DNA from: Rheum nobile
Lineage: Eukaryota > Streptophyta > Magnoliopsida > Caryophyllales > Polygonaceae
NCBI GenBank assembly: GCA_027886185.1
Contig: WOAB01000127.1
Coordinates: 186,001 to 250,000, forward strand
DNA: 64,000 nucleotides
Direction: 5' to 3'
Shown: one piece after another, positions 1 through 9,757 of the stretch
Layout: every line of letters begins with the position of its first letter
Numbering within the stretch: position 1 is the first letter of the stretch
Program-made: the position numbers and the translations under genes
Notes under the pieces: model-generated
Database searches by the model: none
Told to the model about the DNA's origin: nothing
What the model saw: the letters and a program-made list of their open reading frames with translations, nothing else

Positions 1-971
1 ATTGCTTTTTCAATACGATCCAAAGCAAAGAGGATCGCAGAGGAGTCTAAAGAGGGGTTGAGCTGTGGTCGGGAGCTAGAAGGGGCCTGGGAACTCGCCT
101 TTTCCTTAGGCGGATTGGCATGAACGTCAGAAGGGTTGGGCTGTTGTTCCTTTGTCTTCAACTTCCGGACAGTGGCCATGGTAAGGCACTTGCTATAGAC
201 TGTCTCAGGCAAATCATCTGGGTATTGGTGAAGGTTGGAGAGAATAGACTTGATGATATGAGGGAAAGGTAGGACATGGGAGGCATGAGATGAACAGAAC
301 TGCATATGAGCCAACACAATGCGAGGGAGATCAATCTGGACACCAGAGAGCACCTTGTCCATAAAAATGGCATCTGTGATGAGAACGTCGTTCCTGTGCT
401 CCTGTCTGGGAACTAGATTACGAGTGATCCAGAAGTGTAACATCTTGTTTGTGATGGAGAGGTCCTTTGTCTCCAAGGATTGGGGGGAGGCGCTGTTGTA
501 GATTTTCTTGACCACTGCTCCCTTGGATTTGTAGCCCTTTCCCTTGGGCCACCCCTTTTTCTGAGGGAGAATGCCAAACCCAGACCTGGACTCAATCCCT
601 AGAGCGGATGCGATGAGGTTGGAGGATAGGGGATAACTGGTTCCCTTCCATATGAGAATAACATCGTTATAGGGACAATTGTCTTTAGCGGGTACAAACT
701 CGATAGACTGGTAAAACAGGCGGACGACCTCATCAGAAGCAGAGAAGGGCTCAATCAACATCTCGTCCCATCCTTGGTACTGCAGGAGGGAGTGGAACTC
801 AGCAAGGGCTTCTCCAAACATATTCTCATCTTCTTCTTCCAGTTCTTGTGACCAGAACTTTTTGCCGATTATGAGGGGCTTGAGGATCTTCCACTTAGAG
901 AAGAGAGAGGAGACGAGACCCAGGGAGGAAGAGGCGAGTTGTGGGATTAGCTTGGAGCAACAGGGCAACCC
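1..971 (-). CDS. env-like / putative plant transposon-domain ORF of SIRE-like element (partial)
   Basis: On the minus strand one frame is open from a TAA at 972-974 to base 1, over 320 codons, with no stop seen. The first in-frame ATG is at 821, so the true start may be lost or lie across a frameshift near 975. The product contains LHFWITRNLVPRQ, ITDAIFMDKVLSG and QIDLPRIVLAHMQ, the style of the 'putative plant transposon protein' domain found in the third ORF of SIRE-like elements. It then becomes Pro/Ser-rich (from about base 165) and ends in a helical stretch (ALDRIEKA) at the window edge. The role of such env-like products is unknown. I see no signal peptide or membrane segment in this part. 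Confidence 0.6.
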
Positions 972-1700
972 TTAAAGGTGGTGAGGGCGGAAGGGACGTT
1001 GAGACAAATCTAGCCGTTGAGAAGATTGGGGAGAATCTGGAGCATTGAAGGTTCTTTGCAGCTTTTCTGAACGGTCAATACAAATTCAAAGCTTACCCAT
1101 TCAGAGAGGAGGGAGGTCTGCCAACTGATGGACATGACTGACCTCTGCGATTTTGCCATAAATAGCTTTGGGGGAGAGCCAAAATAGCCGTTGGAAGTAT
1201 GCTTCATCCTGGTTCCTTTCTGACAATATATTCAACGTGCTAGAAGGACAAGTGGGAACCTTTGATGTGGGTTTAAACAATGGAACCAAAAAAATACGTT
1301 CCCATACAAGAAATTAGGGTATGCCATTTATCGTATTGCACAATAATTCTCAGAGAGGGTTTAGGAATGGATCATAGAGAATTAAAGTGAGCAATGAGGC
1401 AGGGGAAGGTCTTAGTACACAATCATCATTTCGGCTTATAGTGTTGGGTTAGAAATATGATCAGATTGTGACTTTTGGGCCATTCAAAGAAACTTGAACA
1501 ATGAAGAAGTGTAAAGAATAATGAGGACCAGAAGGACACGAGCCAGAAAAATTTATCTAAACCCTTTTTAAAGAGACCATTATGAAAAGTAGGGTTTGAA
1601 GCAACATATATAACACAAAGATATCAAGACTCAACAAGTTGACAATCTTAAACTAGACAATCAGGGGAACTGGAAAGGAACCTTTATACTAAAGTCACTA
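972..1700 (-). other. Spacer between pol and env-like ORF
   Basis: This roughly 730-bp stretch lies between the pol stop at 1701 and the env-like frame. It holds only short ORFs on either strand and no LTR or polypurine tract that I can see. It may include the decayed start of the env-like ORF, since sense-looking sequence continues in another frame just upstream of the TAA at 972-974. Confidence 0.5.
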
Positions 1701-3419
1701 CTAGGTTATAGGAATCATTCCTAGTTCCAATCTAAGGTTCTCGAAAGGAACTCTATTCAAGGCTTTAGTGAATATATTTGCAACCTGATCTTCAGTTCTA
1801 CAAAACTTCATAATGATGTTTCCCTTCTCAACATGATCTCTAAGAAAATGATGTCTTATGTCGATATGTTTGGTCCTAGTATGATACACACGATTCTTTG
1901 AAATGTTTATAGCACTAGTGTTATCACAAAGAATTGTAAGAGGGCCATAAGACATACCAAAATCCGCGAGTTGTTGCTTTAGCCAGAGAAGTTGGGAACA
2001 TCAGGAGGCAGCCACAATGTACTCGGATTCTGTGGTGGAGAGGGAGACTGAGACTTGTTTCTTTGATCCCCATGACACAAGGCAAGGGCCTAGGAACTGT
2101 GCCATTCCAGAAGTGCTCTTCCTATCCACCAAGTATCCAGCATAATCAGCATCAGTGAAGCCCATTAGCTCAAAGGGACACTCTTTGGGGTACCAAATGC
2201 AGAGAGAGTCAGTTCCCTTGAGATATCTAAGTATTCTCTTCACAGTAGCCAAGTGGGTTTCTCTTGGACAGGATTAGAACCTAGCACACAAGCCAATAGC
2301 AAAAACAATGTCTGGTCGACTAGCAGTTAGGTACATGAGTGAGCCTATCATACCTCTATAGAGCTTCTCCTCCACAAGAGGACTCGAATGGTCCTTATCC
2401 AAATGGGCAATGGTGGATATGGGAGTGGAGAGAGGCTTGCATGAATCCATTTTGAACTTCTTCAATAGTTCCCTAACATACTTCTGTTGGTGAATTTGTA
2501 TGCCATATTTCTTTTGAGTGATTTGTAATCCGAGGAAGAAGGTGAGTTCCCCAATTAGGCTCATTTCAAATTCACTGCTCATCAGATCTTTGAACTTATC
2601 TACAAGGGACAGGTTAGTGGAACCAAAAATGATATCATCAATATAAATTTGAACCACTAAGATGTTAACTTCTTCTTCTAGGATGAAGAGAGTCTTATCA
2701 ATGACTCTACGCATGTAGCCATTTGAGAGTAGGAACTGGGCAAGACGATCATACCAAGCTCTGGGAGCTTGCTTGAGGCCATAGAGTGCCTTGTCTAGAA
2801 AGTAGACATGATCTGGATGATCATCGTCTTCAAAACCAGGTGGTTGCTTTACATAGACTTCTTCTTGAAGAATTCCATTGAGGAAGGCCGTCTTTACATC
2901 CATTTGGAACAACTTGAACCCTTTGTGTGATGCAAAGGCAATCAACAATCTTATTGCCTCAATCCTTGCCACTGGAGCATAGGTTTCATCATAGTCGATG
3001 CCTTCTTGTTGATTGTATCCTTGAGCAATGAGTCTTGCTTTGTTCCTTATCATAGCTCCTGTATCATCTAGCTTGTTTCTGAAAACCCATCTAGTTCCTA
3101 TGATGTGTTTATCCTTGGGACGGGAAACTAGATGCCATACTTTGTTCATTTCAAACTGATGGAGCTCTTCTTGCATAGCTTGGATCCAGTCCGCATCCTT
3201 CAGTGCCTCACCTATGTTCTTTGGTTCCATAATAGACAGAAAAACATTGAAAGCAAAGAAGGTTAGATGTTCAAACCTGACTGGAGGCTTGATGACTCTT
3301 CTTTCTCTATTAGGAGCTAGAGCATTTGACGTGGAGACATTCTGAGTTGAACATTCAGCTTCCTGGTTGGAATCACCTTCTCCATTGAAGATCATGTGGG
3401 AAGATGAGTCATTGAAGTC
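1701..3419 (-). pseudogene. Copia reverse transcriptase and RNase H (interrupted)
   Basis: It copies element RNA into DNA and degrades the RNA strand. One minus-strand frame is shared from 3395 to 1701 but broken by TAG at 2274 and TGA at 2001. RT landmarks: WVFRNKLDDTG, KARLIAQGYNQQEGIDY, QMDVKTAFLNG, ALYGLKQAPRAWYD and the catalytic YIDDIIFGS. RNase H landmarks: GFTDADYAGY (first Asp), STTESEYI (Glu), ILCDNTSAI (Asp), and the terminal IFTKAL box. A TGA at 3420 separates it from the integrase part. Its sequence is close to the plus-strand copy at 9758-11953, which confirms a family relationship. Confidence 0.9.
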
Positions 3420-4919
3420 TCAACAGATGTTGTCGTCATGCTCATGGTTCCTAGAAATGGATTGTTGTTCATTGTTCATGGGAACTGGTGGAGGAGCCAT
3501 TGGAGGGTTCCGAGCAGCAGTGCAGGAACTGGGTGGAGTGACATCTTCATCTGGATTTTCTTGATATGACTTGGGAAACGGGTCTTCAAAGGAATTGGTG
3601 GTGTTCTGCACAATCTTTCCAAGTGATTTTTCATTAAAAATAACATGAACACTTTCTTCTACCCTTTTAGTCCTTTTGTTGAAGACTTTGTACGCCTTGC
3701 TACCCGAGGCGTATCCAATGAAGATTCCTTCATCACTTCTTGGGTCGAATTTGCCAAGATTGTCCTTCCCATTGTTGTGCACAAAGCACTTGCATCCGAA
3801 CACCCTCAGATGCGAGATGTTGGGAACTCTTCCTCTTAGGAGCTCATAGGGTGTCTTTTCTGTGATTGGGCGAAGCATGGCTCGATTGATGATGTAGCAA
3901 GATGTGTTGATCGCCTCAGCCCAAAATGATTGAGAGAGTCCACTTGAGATCAGCATAGTCCGAGCCATGTCTTCCAAAGTTCTGTTCTTCCTTTCCACTA
4001 CTCCATTTTGTTGAGGAGTGTATGGTGCAGAGAAATTGTGATCAATGTCATGCTCACTGCAAAAGGTTAGAAGTTCTCCATTTTCGAATTCGGTACCATG
4101 GTCAGACCGAATAGCATTGAGTGAACAATCAAGAGATTTTTCTAACAAGGGAACCATATCTTTAAAGCGGTCAATAACTTCACTCTTAGATTTAATAAAG
4201 ATGGTCCAAGTAAAGCGAGAGAAGTCATCGACAAGAACACAGATATACCTGTTCCCTCCTAGGCTCTGAACTCTCATGGGTCCACACAGATCCATGTGGA
4301 TGAGTTCAAGAGGCCTTGAGGTGCTTACCATGTTTTTGGACTTGAAGAAACTACGAGCCTGTTTCCCTTTTACACAGTCAGAGCACAGTTCCTTAGATGT
4401 GTCACTTAGCTTTGGCAGCCCTCTGACTAGCTCCTTTGAGTGTAGCTTTTGAATCAGCTTGATGCTAGCATGACCGAGGCGTTGATGCCACAAATCAGCT
4501 TGGTCATTCAAAGTTGAGAGACAAAGTTTCTCCTTGGGAACAAAGGATGGATCAATTATGTAGACATTGTTGAATCTTTTCCCTTTTAGGATGATTTGTC
4601 CCGAGGAGTCAAGGACTGAACATTCGTTGGATCTGAATCTAACTTCATTGTCTCCTTGATCACACAGCTGTGACACACTTATTAGATCAAAACCAAGATT
4701 ATCAACAAGGTGAACTTTGTTTACCTGAATGTGGTCGTTGAGTTTCACAATTCCTATTCCATAGATTTTCCCTTTGCTTTTGTCTCCAAAGGATATGTTT
4801 CCACCTTGGAGAGGTTGAAGAGAGGTCATTTGATTTCTTCTTCCAGTCATATGGCATGAGCAACCACTGTCAATGTACCATAGTTAGGGTTGCCTCTCTT
4901 CTTTCTGCACGAAAGGGAA
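3420..4919 (-). pseudogene. Copia protease tail, GAG-pre-integrase and integrase
   Basis: It is in the same frame as the downstream RT part. The aspartic protease active site DSGCSCHMTG sits just after an in-frame TAA near 4882. The GAG-pre-integrase zinc motif follows (LWHQRLGHAS, then CSDCVKGKQ). Integrase catalytic residues are visible: D in HMDLCGP, D in IRSDHGTEF, E in PQQNGVVERKN. A variable acidic/Pro-rich linker leads to the stop at 3420. The protein would insert element cDNA into the host genome, but the stops prevent a full polyprotein. Confidence 0.88.
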
Positions 4920-6176
4920 CTAAGATTTCTGAACCCAGCGAAGCTTGGCTTTATTGGGGGGATTAGTATTCCGAGTCTGTGAGTAGCCAGGGAACTGGTT
5001 CCTTTCATGGTAATGAGTACTTTTCTCCTTTTCAAAGTTCCTTTTCTTAGCACAGTCAGTGTTGTAATGACCATTATTACCACAGTAGGTACACAAACGA
5101 TTGTAAACAACATGTCCATATTTTCCTTTTCCTGGCCTAAAAGGTTTTTCAGTTTTCCTTTTGTTAAAATCAACATTGTTTCTAACCTTGCTATGGGCCA
5201 TGTCAATATATCTTTTGTGATCAAAGGAATTGGTGAACCATTGGTTTTCAGGAACCAACTTTTATTTTCCCTTTGGTTCCTTCTTAGGACTTTGAGAGCC
5301 TTCATTGAGACGTTTGGCAACCTCAGCCTTGTTCTCAAGGACCATGATCTTCTCTGATAGGAATTGATTCCTATCACGAGAAGTGGCAAGAGCAATACTG
5401 AGATTCTCATTCATCTCAACAAGTTCTCGCCTAGCCTTTTCTTCTTCAGCATCATTGTTCCCTTTATTATTGACATATCCTATTCCATGCCGTTGTCTCA
5501 CAAAAACAGTTTGATTTATCGTTTTTTCATTAATGGAATTAGTGAGAATGTCTAACCTATCAATTATGGATTGAAGCATGTCATTTCCAGGTGGATTAGC
5601 ATGCAAGGGAACTTTGACAGAATCTATGCTAGTTTCATCACAAGATTTGCAAGTTTTAAGGTGACTAGCATGCACATTCCTAATATCAATGAGTTTGGAG
5701 TGAGTTTCAGCTAGGTCTTTCTCAGTTTCATCAAGTTTCTTACTCCAAACAGAATTCTCAACAGTCAAGCAAGCAATTTCATCTTCACAATCATCTATTT
5801 TCTGTTGAAGGAAACTGGTTTCCTTTCCTAGTTTCTTTATGATCTTAAGAAGTTGTTTCTTATCACAATCAACTAGGGATTTTAAGAGATCGTCAGAAGT
5901 TACCTCAAGGTCTTCTGAGTCGCTTGAGTCTCCTTTTGCCATGAGACATCTTCCTCCAGAGAAGCCACTGAGATCCAGTTCCTCATCTGAGTCTTCTCCC
6001 CATGAGGCTACGAGAGCCTTCTTTCTCTGAGGTCTTTCTTCTTCCTTTGAGTCTTCCTTGTTGGGACAATTCTTAGCGTAGTGTCCCTTTTCCTTGCACT
6101 CGTAACAGGAGACTTCCTTGAGATCTCTTCTGGGTCTATTGTGGGAGGAACTGCCCTTTTGGAACCTTCCCTTCAC
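4920..6176 (-). pseudogene. Copia gag, C-terminal part with two zinc knuckles
   Basis: The frame is shifted by one from the gag N-terminus, overlapping it around 6173-6176. It opens with a CCHC knuckle CYECKEKGHYAKNC, followed by a long Glu/Lys-rich coiled-coil-like stretch. It is interrupted by TAA at 5262 and continues in frame with a second knuckle CTYCGNNGHYNTDC. Knuckles bind element RNA in the capsid. Long gags with a coiled coil and a second knuckle near the protease are usual in SIRE-like elements. The +1 shift could be programmed or mutational; with stops elsewhere I read it as decay. Confidence 0.8.
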
Positions 6177-6955
6177 AAAGAATTTTTTGATGTTCTTGTG
6201 AAGAGGGCCGTAAGTTCGTCCTCCTCTTCTTCTAAGTCTGAGTTCTCTTCCTCCATCTCGAGCCTAGAGAAGGCTTTGGAGATCTTGAGGGCAATTCCTT
6301 TCTCCAGTTTCTTGTCGATATTGGCTTTGGTGTGCTCTCCTTCTTCAACCTCCAGTTTCCCTATGATTTGTGTCAAGGGAAGGGATTGGATGCCTGGAGT
6401 GTTCTTCATGATTCCCTTCAGAAGGGTGAATTTGGAGTTGAGTCCATTGATGACCACTAGGGACTTGGAGACTTCATCAAGATCGACTTCCGCCGCTGTT
6501 AACTTTCCAATCAATCTGTTGAAGCGGGAGTAGTATTCTGAGATGGTCTCAGTTTCCATCATTTTGAAAGTGTGGTATTCTCCTTCCAAAGCAAATTTTC
6601 TGCTTTGCTTTAGTTCCTCACTTCCTTCATGCATCTCCTTGAGAGCTTTCCACATCTCTTTGGCCATCTTAATTCCTATGACCTTGTCCATGTCCTCTCT
6701 GTCCAATCCATTTAGGATGAACTGCCTGGCCTTGGCATTCTTCTCCATGATAACATAGTGTTCTAGTTTCCAATCTTCTTCCTTCATGGTGAGGTCGACA
6801 TAGCCATCTCCATTTTCGACTATCCTCCAGCATTGGTAGTCATTGGTTTTGATGTGGCTTTCCATGCACTTTTCCCACCATGTTTCTTCTCCTTTCTTTC
6901 GGAGATGTGGTTTGTTGGTGGAGATTCCGAGCTCAAACTTGCTTGGTTGAGACAT
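6173..6955 (-). pseudogene. Copia gag, N-terminal capsid part
   Basis: The start ATG at 6953-6955 lies 36 bp downstream of the primer-binding site, the expected position. About 260 residues are open. Landmarks: WWEKCMESHIKTNDYQCW near the N-terminus, then AKEMWKALKEMHEG and YYSRFNRLIGKLTA, the UBN2/retrotran-gag style used by plant Copia capsids. The protein would form the virus-like particle shell. It ends at a stop after FTRTSKNSL, and the rest of gag continues in another frame. Confidence 0.82.
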
Positions 6956-6991
6956 GATCTACAAACTTAACAAAGATCTAGAGCTTTTCCT

Positions 6992-7003
6992 GCTCTGATA
7001 CCA
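6992..7003 (-). promoter_or_regulatory. Primer-binding site, initiator Met-tRNA
   Basis: Read on the minus strand it is TGGTATCAGAGC, the classic plant Copia primer site, two bases inside the LTR end at 7006. It primes minus-strand cDNA synthesis and fixes the 5' end of this minus-strand element. Confidence 0.95.
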
Positions 7004-7005
7004 AT

Positions 7006-8142
7006 TGTAGGATCGTGATTGTTAGAAAATAACTTAAGGAATTCAGAATATGAATTCTAAGTTCCCTTCACAGCGGAAATAAACAATCAAACAAATAACA
7101 AGTTCCTTATAGTGGAAACCTTTGATTGCCAACTAGCAATCCAGGATAAAAACCACTACCTTTCTTTCGAAAGGATTTCAAGGTCTACTTCTTGATTTCT
7201 TATCTCTTTTGGTTACAACTTATCCTAGGAATAAAGACACAGTTTCTTTGCCTTACACACAGTTAGGCAATCCTAGATAACTTAACACAATCAATAATTA
7301 ATCCAAGAAACAGACATTCGCACCTAGGAACTATCACTTACAGTCACAAGAACTTAGCACTCAACTCTTCTCTTCCTTGACTGGTTCCTCTTGATCTCGG
7401 TTTGCTTTGATGATCTTGTTTGAAGGTTCACACTTGATATTTGCTAATGAGTGTGATTCGTATTTCAGTGCATGAAGATAACTCTCTTGAGTTAGTCTTC
7501 CTTTTATAGAGGATTCTTCGCAGCTTAATCCTCTCTGGGTTCCCACATATTGAGCTTGCCCTAGGATCAGTGGTTCTCCTTGGTCCACGTTGTTCTTGGC
7601 ATGTGCAAACAACCTAGGTAGCTCAGAATCTCTCTTGGTTGGTCAACTACCTCAGACGAGTCTTGCTATGTCGTTGTTCAAATGCTTTCGTCTGAGGTTG
7701 AGCAAGCTGGGCGCTTGGGAACTGTCTTCTGGATAGTGACATCTCTATGTCCTGTCGCTTTCATCTTTTCTGTCCGAGGTTCAGCATTTCTGGGTATCTT
7801 GTTGTTTTGTTCTGGACACTGGCAGACCTTTGGAAACTTCGGACAAGTCGTTTTCAACAACTTTTGTCCTAGGTTGGTGTTCCCAGATTTCTCGGAAATC
7901 GCAGCCTTGCATGCTACCTTTCTGGGTACACCTGGGTTCCTTTGGGTTGCTTCTTCTGTCTTGTTCCTTTGGTTCTCTTTGTCCTGTTTGGTTTTCTTAC
8001 TTTTGGTATATTCATGTGGTTCCTTAAAACACATCTTTGAGATAAAACATTAGTATTATAATATTTGTCATCTTCAAAAGTAGAGAAACTGAGGAAAGGA
8101 ACTCTTAGGGGAACCGAGGTTTCAGAGTTCCGTTTCCTAACA
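7006..8142 (-). repeat. 5' LTR of minus-strand SIRE-like Copia element
   Basis: This 1137-bp LTR starts (minus strand) with TGTTAGGAAACGG and ends with GATCCTACA next to the primer site. Its first about 80 bases align with the start of the plus-strand element's 3' LTR at 13440 (shared GTTTCTC and GATGACAAA blocks), and both end in GATCCTACA. So the two belong to related but distinct families of different LTR length. Beyond 8142 the sequence changes to gag coding of the outer element. No real gene is seen inside it. Confidence 0.85.
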
Positions 8143-8628
8143 ACCTCAAACTGCAAAAATGAATACTTGCAAGAAAGAATCAAGGTCCTTGAAAATGAAT
8201 CTAATGAAAACCTTCCATGCGCTCCAAATGATTCTAAGATACATGAGATGTATAAGGGAATTGGGCGAAATACTCCCAGGAAAAAGGTTGACCTAAGGGA
8301 AAGAAAGAAAGCCAACTCAGTTCCCTTTCATAAAAAGGGTAAGTACCTCTGGATTCCCAACAGTCAGGTTTGCTGGTACTGTGGGAACCAAGGTCATAAC
8401 ATTGACGAATGCAACAAGAAGGAAATGGACGAGGAAAAGGCCTCTATGAAGAGAAACTATATGAGGAAAGATAATAGGAAAAGAACTGAAATTTCTGACT
8501 TGAATGATCCCTATTATTATTATTCTCTTTCTTAGGGAACTGATCATGTTAATCCACCTAGGAACTCTCCTCCTAACAAACCCGTGAACGGTCAGCCGAC
8601 CTGGGTTCATAAGAAATGATGTTTAATT
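8143..8628 (+). pseudogene. Copia gag C-terminus with zinc knuckle (outer element)
   Basis: The open frame starts at the insertion border and encodes a Lys/Glu-rich region (NEYLQERIKVLENE) and the CCHC knuckle CWYCGNQGHNIDEC. It matches the minus-strand copy's second knuckle region. TAG at 8533-8535 and TGA at 8618-8620 break the frame, which otherwise continues into protease. Upstream gag is missing because of the nested insertion. Confidence 0.78.
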
Positions 8629-9757
8629 GTGCAGGCTGAAGTGAGTAAAGAAGAAAAATGGTACATAGACAGTGGAGCTTCATGCCATATGACTGGAAAC
8701 AGGAAGAAACTGCACTCACTTCAGAAATACAACGGAGGAAAGATTTCCTTCGGAGACAAGAGAAAAGGAGCCATTTGTGGTGTTGGATGCGTGGACCTAA
8801 CTGACAAAGTACAGGTAAGTGATGTTCATCTTGTTGACAATTTGGGTTTTGATCTAATGAGTGTGTCTCAGCTTTGCGACCAAGGGGAGAACCATGTCTT
8901 ATTCACTCCCAAAGAATGCTTCGTGCTGAATCCAGAGACACACAAAACTCTATTGAAAGGGAAACGCTACAACAATGTCTATATCGTAGACACAAGCTTC
9001 ATTCCTGAGGAAAATCTTTGCTTGTCTTCTATAGATGATAGAACGACAATATGGCATCAAAGACTTGGCCATGCTAGCCCTCAGCTTATTCATAAGCTAC
9101 ACAAGAAGGAACTGGTGAGAGGACTTCCCTCTGTTCAAATTGAAAAGGACAACATTTGCTCAGACTGTGTAAGGGGGAAACAGGTACGTAGTTCCTTTAA
9201 GTCAAAATCTGAGATCAGTTCCTCTCATCCTCTTGAACTTGTTCATATGAATTTATATGATCCCATGCGTACTCAAAGCTTTGGAGGGAACAAGTATATT
9301 CTTGTACTTGTTGATGATTTCTCTCGCTTCACCTGAACCATTTTCATAAAATCAAAAGATGAAGTTTTTGACAAGTTCTCAGCTATTGTTCCTACTCTTG
9401 AGAACTCCCTTGGGCACAATCTTCGTGCCATACGTTCCGATCATAGAACTGAGTTCAAAAATGCCAAGTTTCTAACCTTTTGCAGGGACAAGGGAATCTC
9501 TCATAATTTCTCAGCTCCTCGCACTCCTCAACAGAATGGAGTTGTTGAAAGGAAGAATAGGACCTTAGAGGACATGTCTCGTACTATGCTCCTATCTGCT
9601 GGTCATCCTCACAGGTTTTGGGCAGAGGCAGTCAACACCGCGTGCTACATTCTGAATCGTGCCATGCTTCTCCCTATGACTGAGAAGACATCCTATGAGC
9701 TCCTGAAAGGCAGAGTTCCCAACATTTCCCATCTTCGGGTCTTCGGGTGCAAATGCT
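8629..9757 (+). pseudogene. Copia protease and integrase (outer element)
   Basis: It follows the gag frame. Protease site: WYIDSGASCHMTG. Zinc motif: IWHQRLGHAS followed by CSDCVRGKQ. The first catalytic Asp of integrase appears replaced by Asn (VHMNLYDP where the sister copy has HMDLCGP), a clear inactivating change. TGA at 9334-9336 replaces the Trp of FTWTIF. The second Asp (IRSDHRTEF) and Glu (PQQNGVVERKN) remain. A one-base loss near 9757-9765 (CFAQ stop, where the sister copy reads CFVHNNGK) shifts the remainder into the next ORF. Confidence 0.85.

Larger units (their letters stand above)
1..8142 (-). mobile_element. SIRE/Maximus-like Ty1-Copia element, left end outside window
   Basis: In minus-strand order it shows a 5' LTR (7006-8142), a Met-tRNA primer site (6992-7003), gag, protease, integrase, reverse transcriptase and RNase H (6955 to 1701), then an env-like ORF (971 to 1) running off the window. 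Integrase before RT defines Copia; the env-like ORF after pol is typical of the SIRE/Maximus lineage. The 3' LTR must lie left of base 1. At 8142 the LTR abuts gag coding sequence of a related plus-strand element, so this copy is nested inside that one. Several in-frame stops make it non-functional. Lineage is inferred from domain order and motifs. Confidence 0.85.

Noticed and set aside
5007..5357. 116-codon plus-strand ORF with hydrophobic character
   Set aside because: Antisense shadow of gag coding, whose zinc knuckle is clear on the other strand.
6992..7003. Possible tRNA gene at the Met-tRNA-like sequence
   Set aside because: Only the 12-base primer-binding complement is present, with no cloverleaf around it.
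7682..8053. Hydrophobic 123-codon plus-strand ORF
   Set aside because: It lies antisense within the 1137-bp Copia LTR and shows no homology-like motifs; treated as chance.
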